Positions 51,756 to 59,345 of a DNA stretch of 64,000 nucleotides are shown one piece after another (positions within the stretch are counted from its first letter, which is position 1; each line of letters opens with the position of its first letter). The notes beneath the pieces were generated by a model, which searched no databases, was not told where the DNA came from, and saw nothing but the letters and a program-made list of their open reading frames with translations. Origin of the DNA: Paenibacillus monticola. GTDB lineage: Bacteria > Bacillota > Bacilli > Paenibacillales > Paenibacillaceae. Both the position numbers and the translations under genes were made by a program. The stretch is from NCBI RefSeq assembly GCF_009664975.1, contig NZ_WJXB01000008.1:162014-226013 (forward strand), read 5' to 3'.

Positions 51756-53648
51756 TTGAACAAGAGATTAACAGCGGCGCTTTCAGTGGTACTGGCAGGG
51801 ACATTGGTTGTGGGGAATCTAGTTATTTTTAACAGAATCATCAGGGCAGATGCACTTGTAATGCCCTACACATCTACACCTGTATTAGGTATCGCGGGTA
51901 ATTTTAATGCATTTATATTTAATGATTTTGAGCAAAAGAATGATCAGATTGAGGGGCGTCTTGCGGCAGGAGGAAATATTAAGCTGGAGAATTACGGAGT
52001 GGGTCGTGCGTATGACTCTGCTACAAGTGGCGATGTATTGATTGCGGGTAACAATCTCACTTATATTAACAGCGGCCAGGTTCATGGAACTGCGGTTTAT
52101 GGGGGGAATCTCGTAGCTAATACCCCAAGTGTTAACTTTATGGGGGGAACAAGAAAGGCACAGCCAATCAATTTTGCTGCCGAAGAGCAATTCTTGCTTG
52201 ACCGCTCTGCAGAGTATGGAGCTTTATCAGAGACACATCCCGTCGTAAATAATTATGGGACTCTTCATATTAACGCCCCGGATGCAGTTAATATTGTTCA
52301 TCTGGATGCTTCAGTTTTAGGGAGTGCCACGGGTATACAATTCAATATCGCTAATGATGCAACGCTTATTATCAATATAAGTGGTAATTCGGTTCACGTG
52401 CCCAGCTTTCAAATGTGGGATGGCAAACCAAGTAAGGTCATATTTAATTTCTATGAGGCCACTTCGCTCAATATTGAGCACACCACATTTAAAGGTACAA
52501 TCCTAGCTCCTAAAGCAACAGTTACCTATGGCAGTGCTGAGCTTTACGGCACTTTAATCGCCAAATCATTTAATGGGGAAGTAGAAATGCACTTGGGGCT
52601 CTACACTGGTGATGATCCTGTGCCAACCCCTACATCGACACCGACACCGACAGCAACGCCAACAGCAACGCCAACAGAAACACCGACACCGACACCGACA
52701 GCAACGCCAACAGCAACGCCAACAGAAACACCGACGCCGACAGCAACACCGACAGAAACACCGACGCCGACAGCAACGCCAACAGAGACACCGACGCCGA
52801 CAGCAACGCCAACAGAGACACCGACGCCGACAGCAACGCCAACAGAAACACCGACAGCAACGCCAACGGAAACACCGACACCAACAGCAACGCCAACAGA
52901 AACACCGACACCAACACCGACAGTAACACCGACAGTAACACCAACACCAACACCAACACCAACACCAACACCAACACCAACACCAACACCAACACCAACA
53001 CCAACACCAACACCAACACCGACACCAACACCGACGCCAACACCAACACCGACACCGACGCCAACACCAACGCCAACACCGACGCCGACGCCGACGCCAA
53101 CACCAACACCAACACCGACGCCAACGCCAACGCCAACACCGACGCCAACACCAACGCCAACACCGACGCCGACGCCAACACCGACGCCAACGCCAACACC
53201 GACGCCAACGCCAACACCGACGCCAACGCCAACACCGACGCCGACGCCAACACCAACGCCAACGCCAACACCGAACGTAGGTCCGTTTTTTATACTGCCA
53301 ACCCCTACAACCTCTACAGTTATCGGTACGATTGTGGATAATGATACAGTAATTGATGAGGAACCTGTTCCTTTGGGACCCGTAGTTACGGCTTCACCTG
53401 TGACGCCAACAGCCTCGCCGCCCAAATCGCCGCAGCCTACGGTTACTCCTAAACCCACAGCAGGCCCAACGCCTGGGAATGAGATCATCATAGATGATGA
53501 GATTCCGCTGGGTAATGTAGCTGTTGAAGAAAAGCTGCCACAAACGGGGGAATCAAGCCCAGCACCTTATTATATTGCAGGTCTGACGCTTACGGGTGTA
53601 GGTTTACTGCTCAGCAGAGTGGCGAGAAGAACCAAGCACAAACGTTAA
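51756..53648 (+). CDS. LPXTG-anchored surface protein with choice-of-anchor A domain and Thr-Pro stalk
   Basis: 630 residues, TTG start behind GGGAGGTAGG. Signal peptide about 1-32. Residues about 43-285 form a choice-of-anchor A/collagen-binding-like beta domain (GIAGNFNAFIFNDFEQ, AAGGNIKLENYGVG, FKGTILAPKATVTYG). Residues about 288-507 are an uninterrupted Thr-Pro/Thr-Ala/Thr-Glu repeat that would form an extended, possibly glycosylated wall-spanning stalk. The C-terminus has the sortase signal LPQTGE, a hydrophobic helix and a basic tail RRTKHKR. Expression appears to be controlled by the c-di-GMP riboswitch upstream, which fits an adhesin or biofilm protein. The ligand is unknown. Confidence 0.9.
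   Translation: MNKRLTAALSVVLAGTLVVGNLVIFNRIIRADALVMPYTSTPVLGIAGNFNAFIFNDFEQKNDQIEGRLAAGGNIKLENYGVGRAYDSATSGDVLIAGNNLTYINSGQVHGTAVYGGNLVANTPSVNFMGGTRKAQPINFAAEEQFLLDRSAEYGALSETHPVVNNYGTLHINAPDAVNIVHLDASVLGSATGIQFNIANDATLIINISGNSVHVPSFQMWDGKPSKVIFNFYEATSLNIEHTTFKGTILAPKATVTYGSAELYGTLIAKSFNGEVEMHLGLYTGDDPVPTPTSTPTPTATPTATPTETPTPTPTATPTATPTETPTPTATPTETPTPTATPTETPTPTATPTETPTPTATPTETPTATPTETPTPTATPTETPTPTPTVTPTVTPTPTPTPTPTPTPTPTPTPTPTPTPTPTPTPTPTPTPTPTPTPTPTPTPTPTPTPTPTPTPTPTPTPTPTPTPTPTPTPTPTPTPTPTPTPTPTPTPTPTPTPTPTPTPTPNVGPFFILPTPTTSTVIGTIVDNDTVIDEEPVPLGPVVTASPVTPTASPPKSPQPTVTPKPTAGPTPGNEIIIDDEIPLGNVAVEEKLPQTGESSPAPYYIAGLTLTGVGLLLSRVARRTKHKR
52624..53270 (+). repeat. Coding tandem repeat of ACN-CCN codons (Thr-Pro stalk)
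   Basis: Nested six-base units (ACACCA, ACGCCA, ACACCG) and longer units of about 24-36 bases in the 5' half that include GCAACGCC and GAAACACC. The 3' half is almost pure Thr-Pro. Long runs without interruption predict length variation between strains by slippage. The complementary strand reads as an artificial Val/Gly/Ala/Leu-rich frame. Confidence 0.9.
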
Positions 53649-53680
53649 AGAGTGAGCCTAGCAGACACTAGTTGCTTAAA

Positions 53681-53725
53681 TGAGGAGCTGCTTTCGGGAG
53701 TAACAATTTCCGGGAGTGGCTCTTT
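53681..53725 (+). terminator. Probable terminator of the LPXTG protein gene
   Basis: GAGC and GCTC close an imperfect hairpin (53681-53718 region), followed by TTTTTC. The stem has internal mismatches. Confidence 0.45.
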
Positions 53726-53885
53726 TTCGAATTGTAATGGACGGCATATTGAACGTGAATTCAGTATAAGCGGGATCGGAACTATTCAGACATTGTATTA
53801 TTTCTGTTTCGCGCTAATGTCGTGTTATACTATGCTGAAATTAAATGGTATCAGATTTGTAGAGGAAGGACAGGTGATAGTATAG

Positions 53886-54827
53886 ATGTGGCTCGTGGAT
53901 ATTATTGCGGTTATTATCATTATTGCCGGGGCGGTAACGTACGCTGGATTTTTTTTCTACGGGATTGCAATTAAGCGGGCGCCCAAGAAATTTCTGAGTG
54001 AAACATCAGATTTAAAGGTAGAGACTCCGGTTGCCGGTGCTTCTTGGGGAGAAGGGCAGGAGTGGGTCTCCCGCCAGAACTTCAGAAATGTAGATATCCT
54101 TTCACATGAAGGCCTCAAGCTGCGAGGTTATTTACTAACTTCTGAGCGTGCAGCAGGTCGTACAGCTATAATTGCACATGGTTATTCCGGTAAAGGCAAA
54201 GATATGGGTGCTTGTGCGAAATTATATTACGAGAATCTGGGCTTTAATGTGCTAATTCCCGATGCCAGAGGGCATGGGGAAAGTGCAGGGAATTATATTG
54301 GATTTGGCTGGCCGGAGCGCCATGATTATTTACAATGGATCCAATATGTTATAGAAGAGACAGGTCCGGATGCACAGATTGTGTTGCACGGAGTATCCAT
54401 GGGTGGAGCTACGGTACTGATGACCTCCGGTGAAGCCTTGCCGCCACAAGTAAAAGCCATAGTTTCCGATTGTGCGTATACCTCGGTGAAAGAGCAGCTG
54501 TCTTACCAATTGCGACGCATGTACCGGCTGCCTAGTTTTCCGTTCGTACACAGCGCTAGTCTGGTCACCCGGCTGAAGGCCGGTTATTTCTTCGGTGAAG
54601 CGTCTGCACTGAAGCAGGTGCGGAAGGCAAAGGTGCCCATTCTGTTTATTCACGGGGATACGGATACCTTCGTGCCGTATACGATGCTGGATAAGTTGTT
54701 CGAGGCATGCCCCAGTCCAAAGGAGAAATTCATAGTCCCACAGGCAGGGCACGGTCTGGCGTATGATACGGATAAGGCAGGTTATGTAAGCAAAGTGAGT
54801 AGTTTTGTTGTCCGTTATGTAGTATAG
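53886..54827 (+). CDS. Membrane-anchored alpha/beta hydrolase
   Basis: 313 residues. One N-terminal membrane helix (DIIAVIIIIAGAVTYAGFFF), then a serine-hydrolase domain. The nucleophile elbow is LHGVSMGGAT, the acid is probably the Asp in FIHGDTDTFVP and the base the His in PQAGHGLAY. The motif AIIAHGYSGKGKDM is the usual strand-turn with an oxyanion-hole role. Family of DUF1749/BAAT-like bacterial hydrolases (YqkD/YfhR type), substrate unknown. GGACAGGTGAT is a weak ribosome binding site. Monocistronic with its own terminator. Confidence 0.88.
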   Translation: MWLVDIIAVIIIIAGAVTYAGFFFYGIAIKRAPKKFLSETSDLKVETPVAGASWGEGQEWVSRQNFRNVDILSHEGLKLRGYLLTSERAAGRTAIIAHGYSGKGKDMGACAKLYYENLGFNVLIPDARGHGESAGNYIGFGWPERHDYLQWIQYVIEETGPDAQIVLHGVSMGGATVLMTSGEALPPQVKAIVSDCAYTSVKEQLSYQLRRMYRLPSFPFVHSASLVTRLKAGYFFGEASALKQVRKAKVPILFIHGDTDTFVPYTMLDKLFEACPSPKEKFIVPQAGHGLAYDTDKAGYVSKVSSFVVRYVV

Positions 54828-54843
54828 CTCTGAAACGTAGACA

Positions 54844-54885
54844 GAGCCCGATATCCGCTATAAAGCGGTTATCGGGCTCTTATAT
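54844..54885 (+). terminator. Intrinsic terminator of the hydrolase gene
   Basis: GAGCCCGATA (54844-54853) pairs with TATCGGGCTC (54870-54879), with an inner CCGCT/AGCGG stem, followed by TTATATTTT. Confidence 0.9.
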
Positions 54886-55317
54886 TTTCCACACATGGTT
54901 AGCTTCCTTTAATAAAGAACAGCTCAACCAAGTTTTCTCGTTATATTTAATCCCCCGCCGTTCGTGATAACGGGTGTAATAATTCCTAGTTTATTTCCAG
55001 CAGCCGTGTGGCGAGAATAATCCTTCCAATACGACAAAAGCCCTACCTCTCTTTTGCCCTTGCGGCTCCATTGACCGCGCCAGTGTGAATCGGAATGCTA
55101 TGTTTGAATTTAATCTCATAAAAAGGAAGAGTACTGCAAGAAAACGTAAGATTCTGTGTCCAAAATGCCGATAAAAGTATTAAAGATAACAATCGGCTTG
55201 ACATCTTCTTGATGGGGATAAATATACGGAAAATCAAATACTAATTAATTATAGCACAACTATATTCAAAATACAAATTCTATATTAACTAGTATGAGGC
55301 TGGAAACGGAGGGACGG
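54886..55317 (+). other. Intergenic region without a supported gene
   Basis: The plus strand shows only short frames. A 64-codon minus-strand frame has no ribosome binding site and looks like chance coding. AT content rises towards 55260. The GGAGGG at 55308-55313 belongs to the interrupted frame that follows. Confidence 0.4.
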
Positions 55318-55497
55318 ATGAATTTATACGCAGCATTTTTGAAGAAACAAATTCGTAATTATTTGTTCGGCTCCATTGTCGCTGTAATCGCGGTAGGAAG
55401 TGTATCCCTGAATTTGCCGGATTATTCTTAGGGTATTTCGGGAAAAATTATAAATCAAACAAAACGGAGTATCCGGGACAAGCTGGATGAAATGTAA
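55318..55497 (+). pseudogene. Short membrane-type frame interrupted by an in-frame TAG
   Basis: The ATG at 55318 has a good ribosome binding site (GGAGGG, 55308-55313). The frame gives a basic head (AFLKKQIRNYLFG), one membrane helix (SIVAVIAVGSVSLNL), then TAG at 55429-55431. It then continues in frame for 21 codons rich in Lys/Arg/Asp (KRSIRDKLDEM) to TAA at 55495-55497. The look is the N-terminus of a membrane sensor (kinase, GGDEF or chemoreceptor) reduced to a stub. No family is assigned. A long hairpin follows directly. Confidence 0.4.
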
Positions 55498-55516
55498 GGT
55501 ATTATAGGTTTGCGTG

Positions 55517-55573
55517 CTCCCCGCAAAGTGCTTAAGAAAGAGCTCATAATCAAGAGCTCCACTTTGGGGGGAG
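55517..55573 (+). terminator. Long hairpin after the interrupted frame
   Basis: CTCCCCGCAAAGTG (55517-55530) pairs with CACTTTGGGGGGAG (55560-55573) with one mismatch. An inner GAGCTC/GAGCTC stem encloses ATAATCAA. The T-run after it is weak (TTTGCGTGCCTATTTTG), so it may be an attenuator or sRNA structure. Confidence 0.45.
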
Positions 55574-55630
55574 TTTGCGTGCCTATTTTGTGAACTGGTC
55601 TTTAAAAACGACAATTAACGACTACATTCA

Positions 55631-55659
55631 TTGAAGGATTGAATGCAGACCGTTATAAT
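55631..55659 (+). promoter_or_regulatory. Promoter of the NusG-II/Gx/ECF operon
   Basis: TTGAAG (55631-55636), exact 17-base spacer, TATAAT (55654-55659), 41 bases before the NusG-II start codon. A good SigA match. Confidence 0.72.
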
Positions 55660-55700
55660 TAATAAGTCTGGATTTTAATTAAAAAATAAGGGAGATTTCT

Positions 55701-56090
55701 ATGAAACGCGCAGATGTGCTGCTGATTTCTATCGTCCTGGTTGCTGCGCTCGCTTTTCTCGTACCGAAGTGGTTTTCGGGCAATGAAGATAAAGATGGGG
55801 CTGGCAAGAATCGTGTAGCCAATGTGATGGTAGATGGCAAGCTATTTCGAACAGTAAAACTTACAGAAGAAGAACAAACAGTTGATATCCGCACAGAACG
55901 TGGCTATAACATTTTGAAGGTGCATGATTACGGGATTGAAATGTATGATGCCGATTGCCCTGATAAGATATGCCTTGGTTTTGGTTTTATTACCCTGCCT
56001 AAACAGACGATTGTCTGTTTGCCGCACCGAGTATTAGTGGAGATCGCTAGTGTATCGGGGGAGGATGATGTAGATGCCTATGTCCAGTAG
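55701..56090 (+). CDS. NusG domain II-containing membrane-anchored protein
   Basis: 129 residues, with GGGAGAT upstream. One N-terminal membrane helix (VLLISIVLVAALAFLVPKWF), then a KOW-like NusG-II (DUF1312) domain on the outside with ADCPDKICLGFGFI and IVCLPHRVLVEI, which hold the two conserved cysteines of the family. This domain is usually found beside Gx-type membrane proteins and flavin or redox transport genes, as here. The next gene overlaps it by 17 bases. Molecular role unproven. Confidence 0.9.
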   Translation: MKRADVLLISIVLVAALAFLVPKWFSGNEDKDGAGKNRVANVMVDGKLFRTVKLTEEEQTVDIRTERGYNILKVHDYGIEMYDADCPDKICLGFGFITLPKQTIVCLPHRVLVEIASVSGEDDVDAYVQ

Positions 56091-56625
56091 TGAATCAGCA
56101 ACAGTCTTAAAAAGGACAGTAATCATTGCCATTTTTGCCGCAGTGGCTGTAGTACTGAGTATTGTGGAAGCACAGATACCATTAGTGGGGATGGGGCTGA
56201 TGCCTGGCGCAAAGCTGGGATTTGCCAACATTATGATTCTGACTTGTATTTTCTTCTTGCGCGGACGTGACGCATTTCTGCTGGTTATCCTGAAGACTTT
56301 GCTTACCGCATTTTTGCTCGGTACTTTCTCCAGTCTGCTCTTCAGCTTGTCCGGTTCGTTACTCAGCTTTGTCGTAATGTTCCTGCTGGTTCGGTGGGGA
56401 CGCGAGAAGTTCAGCGTCATCGGTATCAGTATCGCCGGTGGACTGGCGCACAATACCGGCCAGCTTTTGGCGGCATCCCTAGTGTTTAATTCACTGAGTA
56501 TTTTATACTATTTGCCAATTCTGCTCATCACTGGGGTGGTAACAGGGATTGCCGTCGGCTTCGCCGTTCGTTATCTGGTAGCATCTCTGTCCAAAATAGC
56601 GATATTTGAAGAATTTCTGGACTGA
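56074..56625 (+). CDS. Gx transporter family protein (heptaprenyl diphosphate synthase component I-like)
   Basis: 183 residues, GGGGGAGG nine bases before the ATG. Five to six hydrophobic segments. The pattern EAQIPLVGMGLMPGAKLGFANI is typical of the Gx/Hpre_diP_synt_I family, which resembles ECF S components. It is read in the same operon as EcfA1-EcfA2-EcfT, so it could be the substrate-binding component of that transporter. The old annotation as a prenyl synthase component is not supported by catalytic motifs. Substrate unknown. Confidence 0.87.
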   Translation: MPMSSSESATVLKRTVIIAIFAAVAVVLSIVEAQIPLVGMGLMPGAKLGFANIMILTCIFFLRGRDAFLLVILKTLLTAFLLGTFSSLLFSLSGSLLSFVVMFLLVRWGREKFSVIGISIAGGLAHNTGQLLAASLVFNSLSILYYLPILLITGVVTGIAVGFAVRYLVASLSKIAIFEEFLD

Positions 56626-56654
56626 CCGGTCACAGCAGCGGGAGGATGACTAGC

Positions 56655-57512
56655 ATGAATGAAACGTCCAAGGACCAAGATAAGGAAGCTGGAGAGAACC
56701 AAACAGTAATCTCTCTGGAGGGGGTATCCTTTGGGTATAGTCCAGAACACCCCATTCTCCAGAATATTACTTTAACCATACCGCAGGGACAGTGGGTATG
56801 TCTTGTGGGCCCTAATGGCTGTGGAAAGTCTACGCTTGTTAAGCTGCTTAACGCCTTGCTGCCTAAAAGCGCAGGAGAGATCGTAGTCTGTGGTCAAAAG
56901 CTGGAAGAGGAAACGATCGGTTACATTCGACAGAGCATTGGGATGGTATTCCAGAATCCTGATAATCAGTTTATCGGAGCGACCGTTGAGGAAGATATAT
57001 TATTTGGTCTGGAAGGGCTATGTTTATCACATGCGGAGATGGAGAGTCGTCTGCATTCTTACACACAGCGGTTGGGAATAGATCATCTGCTGGCTAAACA
57101 CCCGGGAGAACTGTCGGGAGGTCAGAAACAGCGTGTAGCAATCGCGTCTATTCTAGCCATGGAGCCAGGCATCGTCATCTTTGACGAGGCCTCTTCCATG
57201 TTGGATGAAGGGAGCCGTGATGAACTGATGGGTATCCTGCACGATATGCGTGCGGAAGGGAAGTATACGATCCTGATGATTACCCATGATGCGGATGAGA
57301 TTCTGGCAACGGATCGGGTGCTTGCGCTGCAAGGGGGCGGATTGGTTGCAGATGTTACGCCGGCGGAGCTGTTCTTGAATGCGGAGCTTCTGGAGCGTTG
57401 TCACCTACAGGAGCCTTATGCTTGGGGCCTTGCTCATGAATTGCAGAAACGGGGTATACAGATTGATGTCCCCGCCAGTGAAAAGGAGCTAATAGACACG
57501 TTATGGCCATAG
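56655..57512 (+). CDS. ecfA1: Energy-coupling factor transporter ATPase EcfA1
   Basis: 285 residues from the ATG at 56655. The ATG at 56646 touches the GGAGG at 56641-56645 and is too close. Walker A GPNGCGKST, Q-loop MVFQNPDNQF, signature LSGGQKQRVAIASIL, Walker B IVIFDEAS and the switch His in MITHDADE are all intact. It powers vitamin or metal uptake with EcfA2 and EcfT. The gene overlaps ecfA2 by ten bases. Confidence 0.93.
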   Translation: MNETSKDQDKEAGENQTVISLEGVSFGYSPEHPILQNITLTIPQGQWVCLVGPNGCGKSTLVKLLNALLPKSAGEIVVCGQKLEEETIGYIRQSIGMVFQNPDNQFIGATVEEDILFGLEGLCLSHAEMESRLHSYTQRLGIDHLLAKHPGELSGGQKQRVAIASILAMEPGIVIFDEASSMLDEGSRDELMGILHDMRAEGKYTILMITHDADEILATDRVLALQGGGLVADVTPAELFLNAELLERCHLQEPYAWGLAHELQKRGIQIDVPASEKELIDTLWP

Positions 57513-58378
57513 AACTACAGCAAGTAAGCTATACCTACGCTGAGCGGAGTCTATGGAAGCAGACCGCGCTGCATGGCATTGATCTCAGCATTAAGCAGGG
57601 TTCCATCGTGGGTATTGCCGGTGCAACGGGCTCCGGCAAATCGACTCTGCTACAACTATTTAACGGAATTCTCAAGCCGACACAAGGCACGGTTCGAGTA
57701 CTCGATGTTACTATCAAGGCTGGTGAGAAGTCTCCCAAACTGTTCCCGCTGCGGCGCCGGGTGGGCTTGGTCTTTCAATTTCCGGAGCAGCAAATGTTCG
57801 AAGAGACAGTAGAGAAGGACCTCTGCTTTGGGCCGCTTAATTTCGGTATGAGTCTGGATGAGGCCAAAGAACGGGCTCGCAAGGCTATGAATGATATGGG
57901 CCTGGATTTAAAACTGCTGGACCGCAACCCGTTTCGGTTAAGCGGCGGTCAAATGCGCAAGGCGGCAATCGCTTCAGTGCTTGCAATGGAACCAGACGTT
58001 GTTGTGCTGGACGAGCCCACTGCAACGCTTGATCCGATTAGCCGCGCAGAGCTAATTGCGCTGCTGGTGAGGTTGTGCCGGGAGCAAGGCCGGACGATTA
58101 TTATCGTGACGCATCGGATGGACGAGCTGCTGCCTTACGCAGACAGTTGGATTGTGCTTAATGAAGGCAGCACTGCCTTTCAGGGGAGCGTCAAAGAGCT
58201 TGCTGCTGATCCTGCGATTCTGGAGCGGTGCGGGTTAACCGTGCCGCAGTCTCTTCGCTACTGGAGGGCAGTTGCTGATCGCTTCGGTCTGGACGGCGAG
58301 AATCCCCGCCTGACCGCGGAGAGTTTGGCCGAGCTTATAGCTTCACTGCCCGCAGGAAAGAGGGATGCGCATGAATGA
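57503..58378 (+). CDS. ecfA2: Energy-coupling factor transporter ATPase EcfA2
   Basis: 291 residues. Walker A GATGSGKST, Q-loop LVFQFPEQQMFEETV (the FPEQQ variant marks the EcfA2 branch), signature LSGGQMRKAAIASVL, Walker B VVVLDEPT and HRMDE switch. Forms the heterodimeric ATPase with the preceding product. It overlaps the ecfT start by eight bases if the second ATG is used there. Confidence 0.93.
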   Translation: MAIELQQVSYTYAERSLWKQTALHGIDLSIKQGSIVGIAGATGSGKSTLLQLFNGILKPTQGTVRVLDVTIKAGEKSPKLFPLRRRVGLVFQFPEQQMFEETVEKDLCFGPLNFGMSLDEAKERARKAMNDMGLDLKLLDRNPFRLSGGQMRKAAIASVLAMEPDVVVLDEPTATLDPISRAELIALLVRLCREQGRTIIIVTHRMDELLPYADSWIVLNEGSTAFQGSVKELAADPAILERCGLTVPQSLRYWRAVADRFGLDGENPRLTAESLAELIASLPAGKRDAHE

Positions 58379-59162
58379 TAAGCTGCTGCTGGGCCGCAGT
58401 ATCGAGACTGGCTCATGGGTGCACAAGCTGGATGCCCGAGCCAAAATCACCGGAATGTTATTATATGTAGCCGTTATACTACTGTCCCGTTCATGGATGG
58501 CGATGGCGCTACTGGCCCTATTTTCAATTGCTGTGATGATTTCTACACGGATTCCCCTTAAATATTTTCTCAAAGCGGCTAAGCCTTTGCGTTACTTGAT
58601 GTTATTTATTTTTATCGTGCAGCTGCTATCTGTTAAAGAAGGTTCAGTCTGGTTGTCCATCGGTTCACTCTCGCTTCATGATGGGGGATTGCGGTTGGGG
58701 TCATTTGCGGTCATTCGCATGCTGTTCCTCATTACTTTTACGGCGCTGCTCACCTTCACGACAACGCCTGGGAAGCTGAATCAGGGTCTGGAGGGCATAC
58801 TGTCTCCGTTCAAAAAACTTGGGCTGTCGCCGGACCGGATTACGCTTATGCTCAGCATTGCGCTTCGTTTCATTCCTACGATTCTCGATGAGGCGCAGAT
58901 CATTATGAAGGCACAGGCGTCACGCGGTGCCGATCTGAATGAGCTGCCCTTGAAGGAAAAGGGGCGAATGCTCGTCTCGCTGCTGGTGCCCATTATTACC
59001 AGCGCGTTTCGGCGCGCACAGGATCTGGTCTATTCCATGGAGGCCCGTGGCTTCCGCATGGATGCACCGCGCAGTCAGTATCACCGTTTAAGGTGGGGCG
59101 CTGCTGATACTGTTTTTGTTATCATGTTTGTCGTTATGGGAGTTGCAGTTTCGTTAGTGTAG
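58371..59162 (+). CDS. ecfT: Energy-coupling factor transporter transmembrane protein EcfT
   Basis: 263 residues from the ATG at 58371, six bases after AAGAGGG. The ATG at 58365 directly abuts that site. Several membrane helices, and the two cytoplasmic coupling motifs KAQASRGADL and SMEARGFRMD (the Ala-Arg-Gly and Ser-Arg-Gly signatures) that dock on the EcfA pair. It completes an ECF module. In group II ECF systems the module is shared by several S components encoded elsewhere, so its cargo is not determined by this locus alone. Confidence 0.92.
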   Translation: MNDKLLLGRSIETGSWVHKLDARAKITGMLLYVAVILLSRSWMAMALLALFSIAVMISTRIPLKYFLKAAKPLRYLMLFIFIVQLLSVKEGSVWLSIGSLSLHDGGLRLGSFAVIRMLFLITFTALLTFTTTPGKLNQGLEGILSPFKKLGLSPDRITLMLSIALRFIPTILDEAQIIMKAQASRGADLNELPLKEKGRMLVSLLVPIITSAFRRAQDLVYSMEARGFRMDAPRSQYHRLRWGAADTVFVIMFVVMGVAVSLV

Positions 59163-59330
59163 TAGTTTTGCGAAGTAATCCAATGTAGCATATGCTACAA
59201 AACTTAGCGACTGCTTACGAAGTAGTTTTGCGAAGTAATCCATGTAGCGTATGCTACAAAACTTAGCGATTGCTTACGAAGTAGTTTTGTACGAAGTGAG
59301 AACAGTGAAGCCTATGCTTTACAAAACTTT
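59162..59330 (+). repeat. Tandem 60-bp intergenic repeat, two full units and one partial
   Basis: Units start at 59162, 59222 and 59281 with GTAGTTTTG. The first two are 60 and 59 bases and nearly identical, and the third diverges after 12 bases but keeps TATGCTTTACAAAACTT. Each full unit holds the perfect palindrome GTAGCATATGCTAC or its variant GTAGCGTATGCTAC, flanked by AGTTTTG/CAAAACT. The repeat begins at the last base of the ecfT stop codon and ends just before the peptidase ribosome binding site. Confidence 0.85.
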
Positions 59331-59345
59331 TGGGAGGCAACAAGA

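Noticed and set aside
52601..53491. Long minus-strand frames rich in Val-Gly or Ala-Leu opposite the Thr-Pro stalk
   Set aside because: They are the reverse reading of the ACN-CCN repeat, have no ribosome binding site and no sensible composition.
59162..59330. CRISPR array
   Set aside because: There are only two full units, directly adjacent with no unique spacers, and no cas genes in the window.
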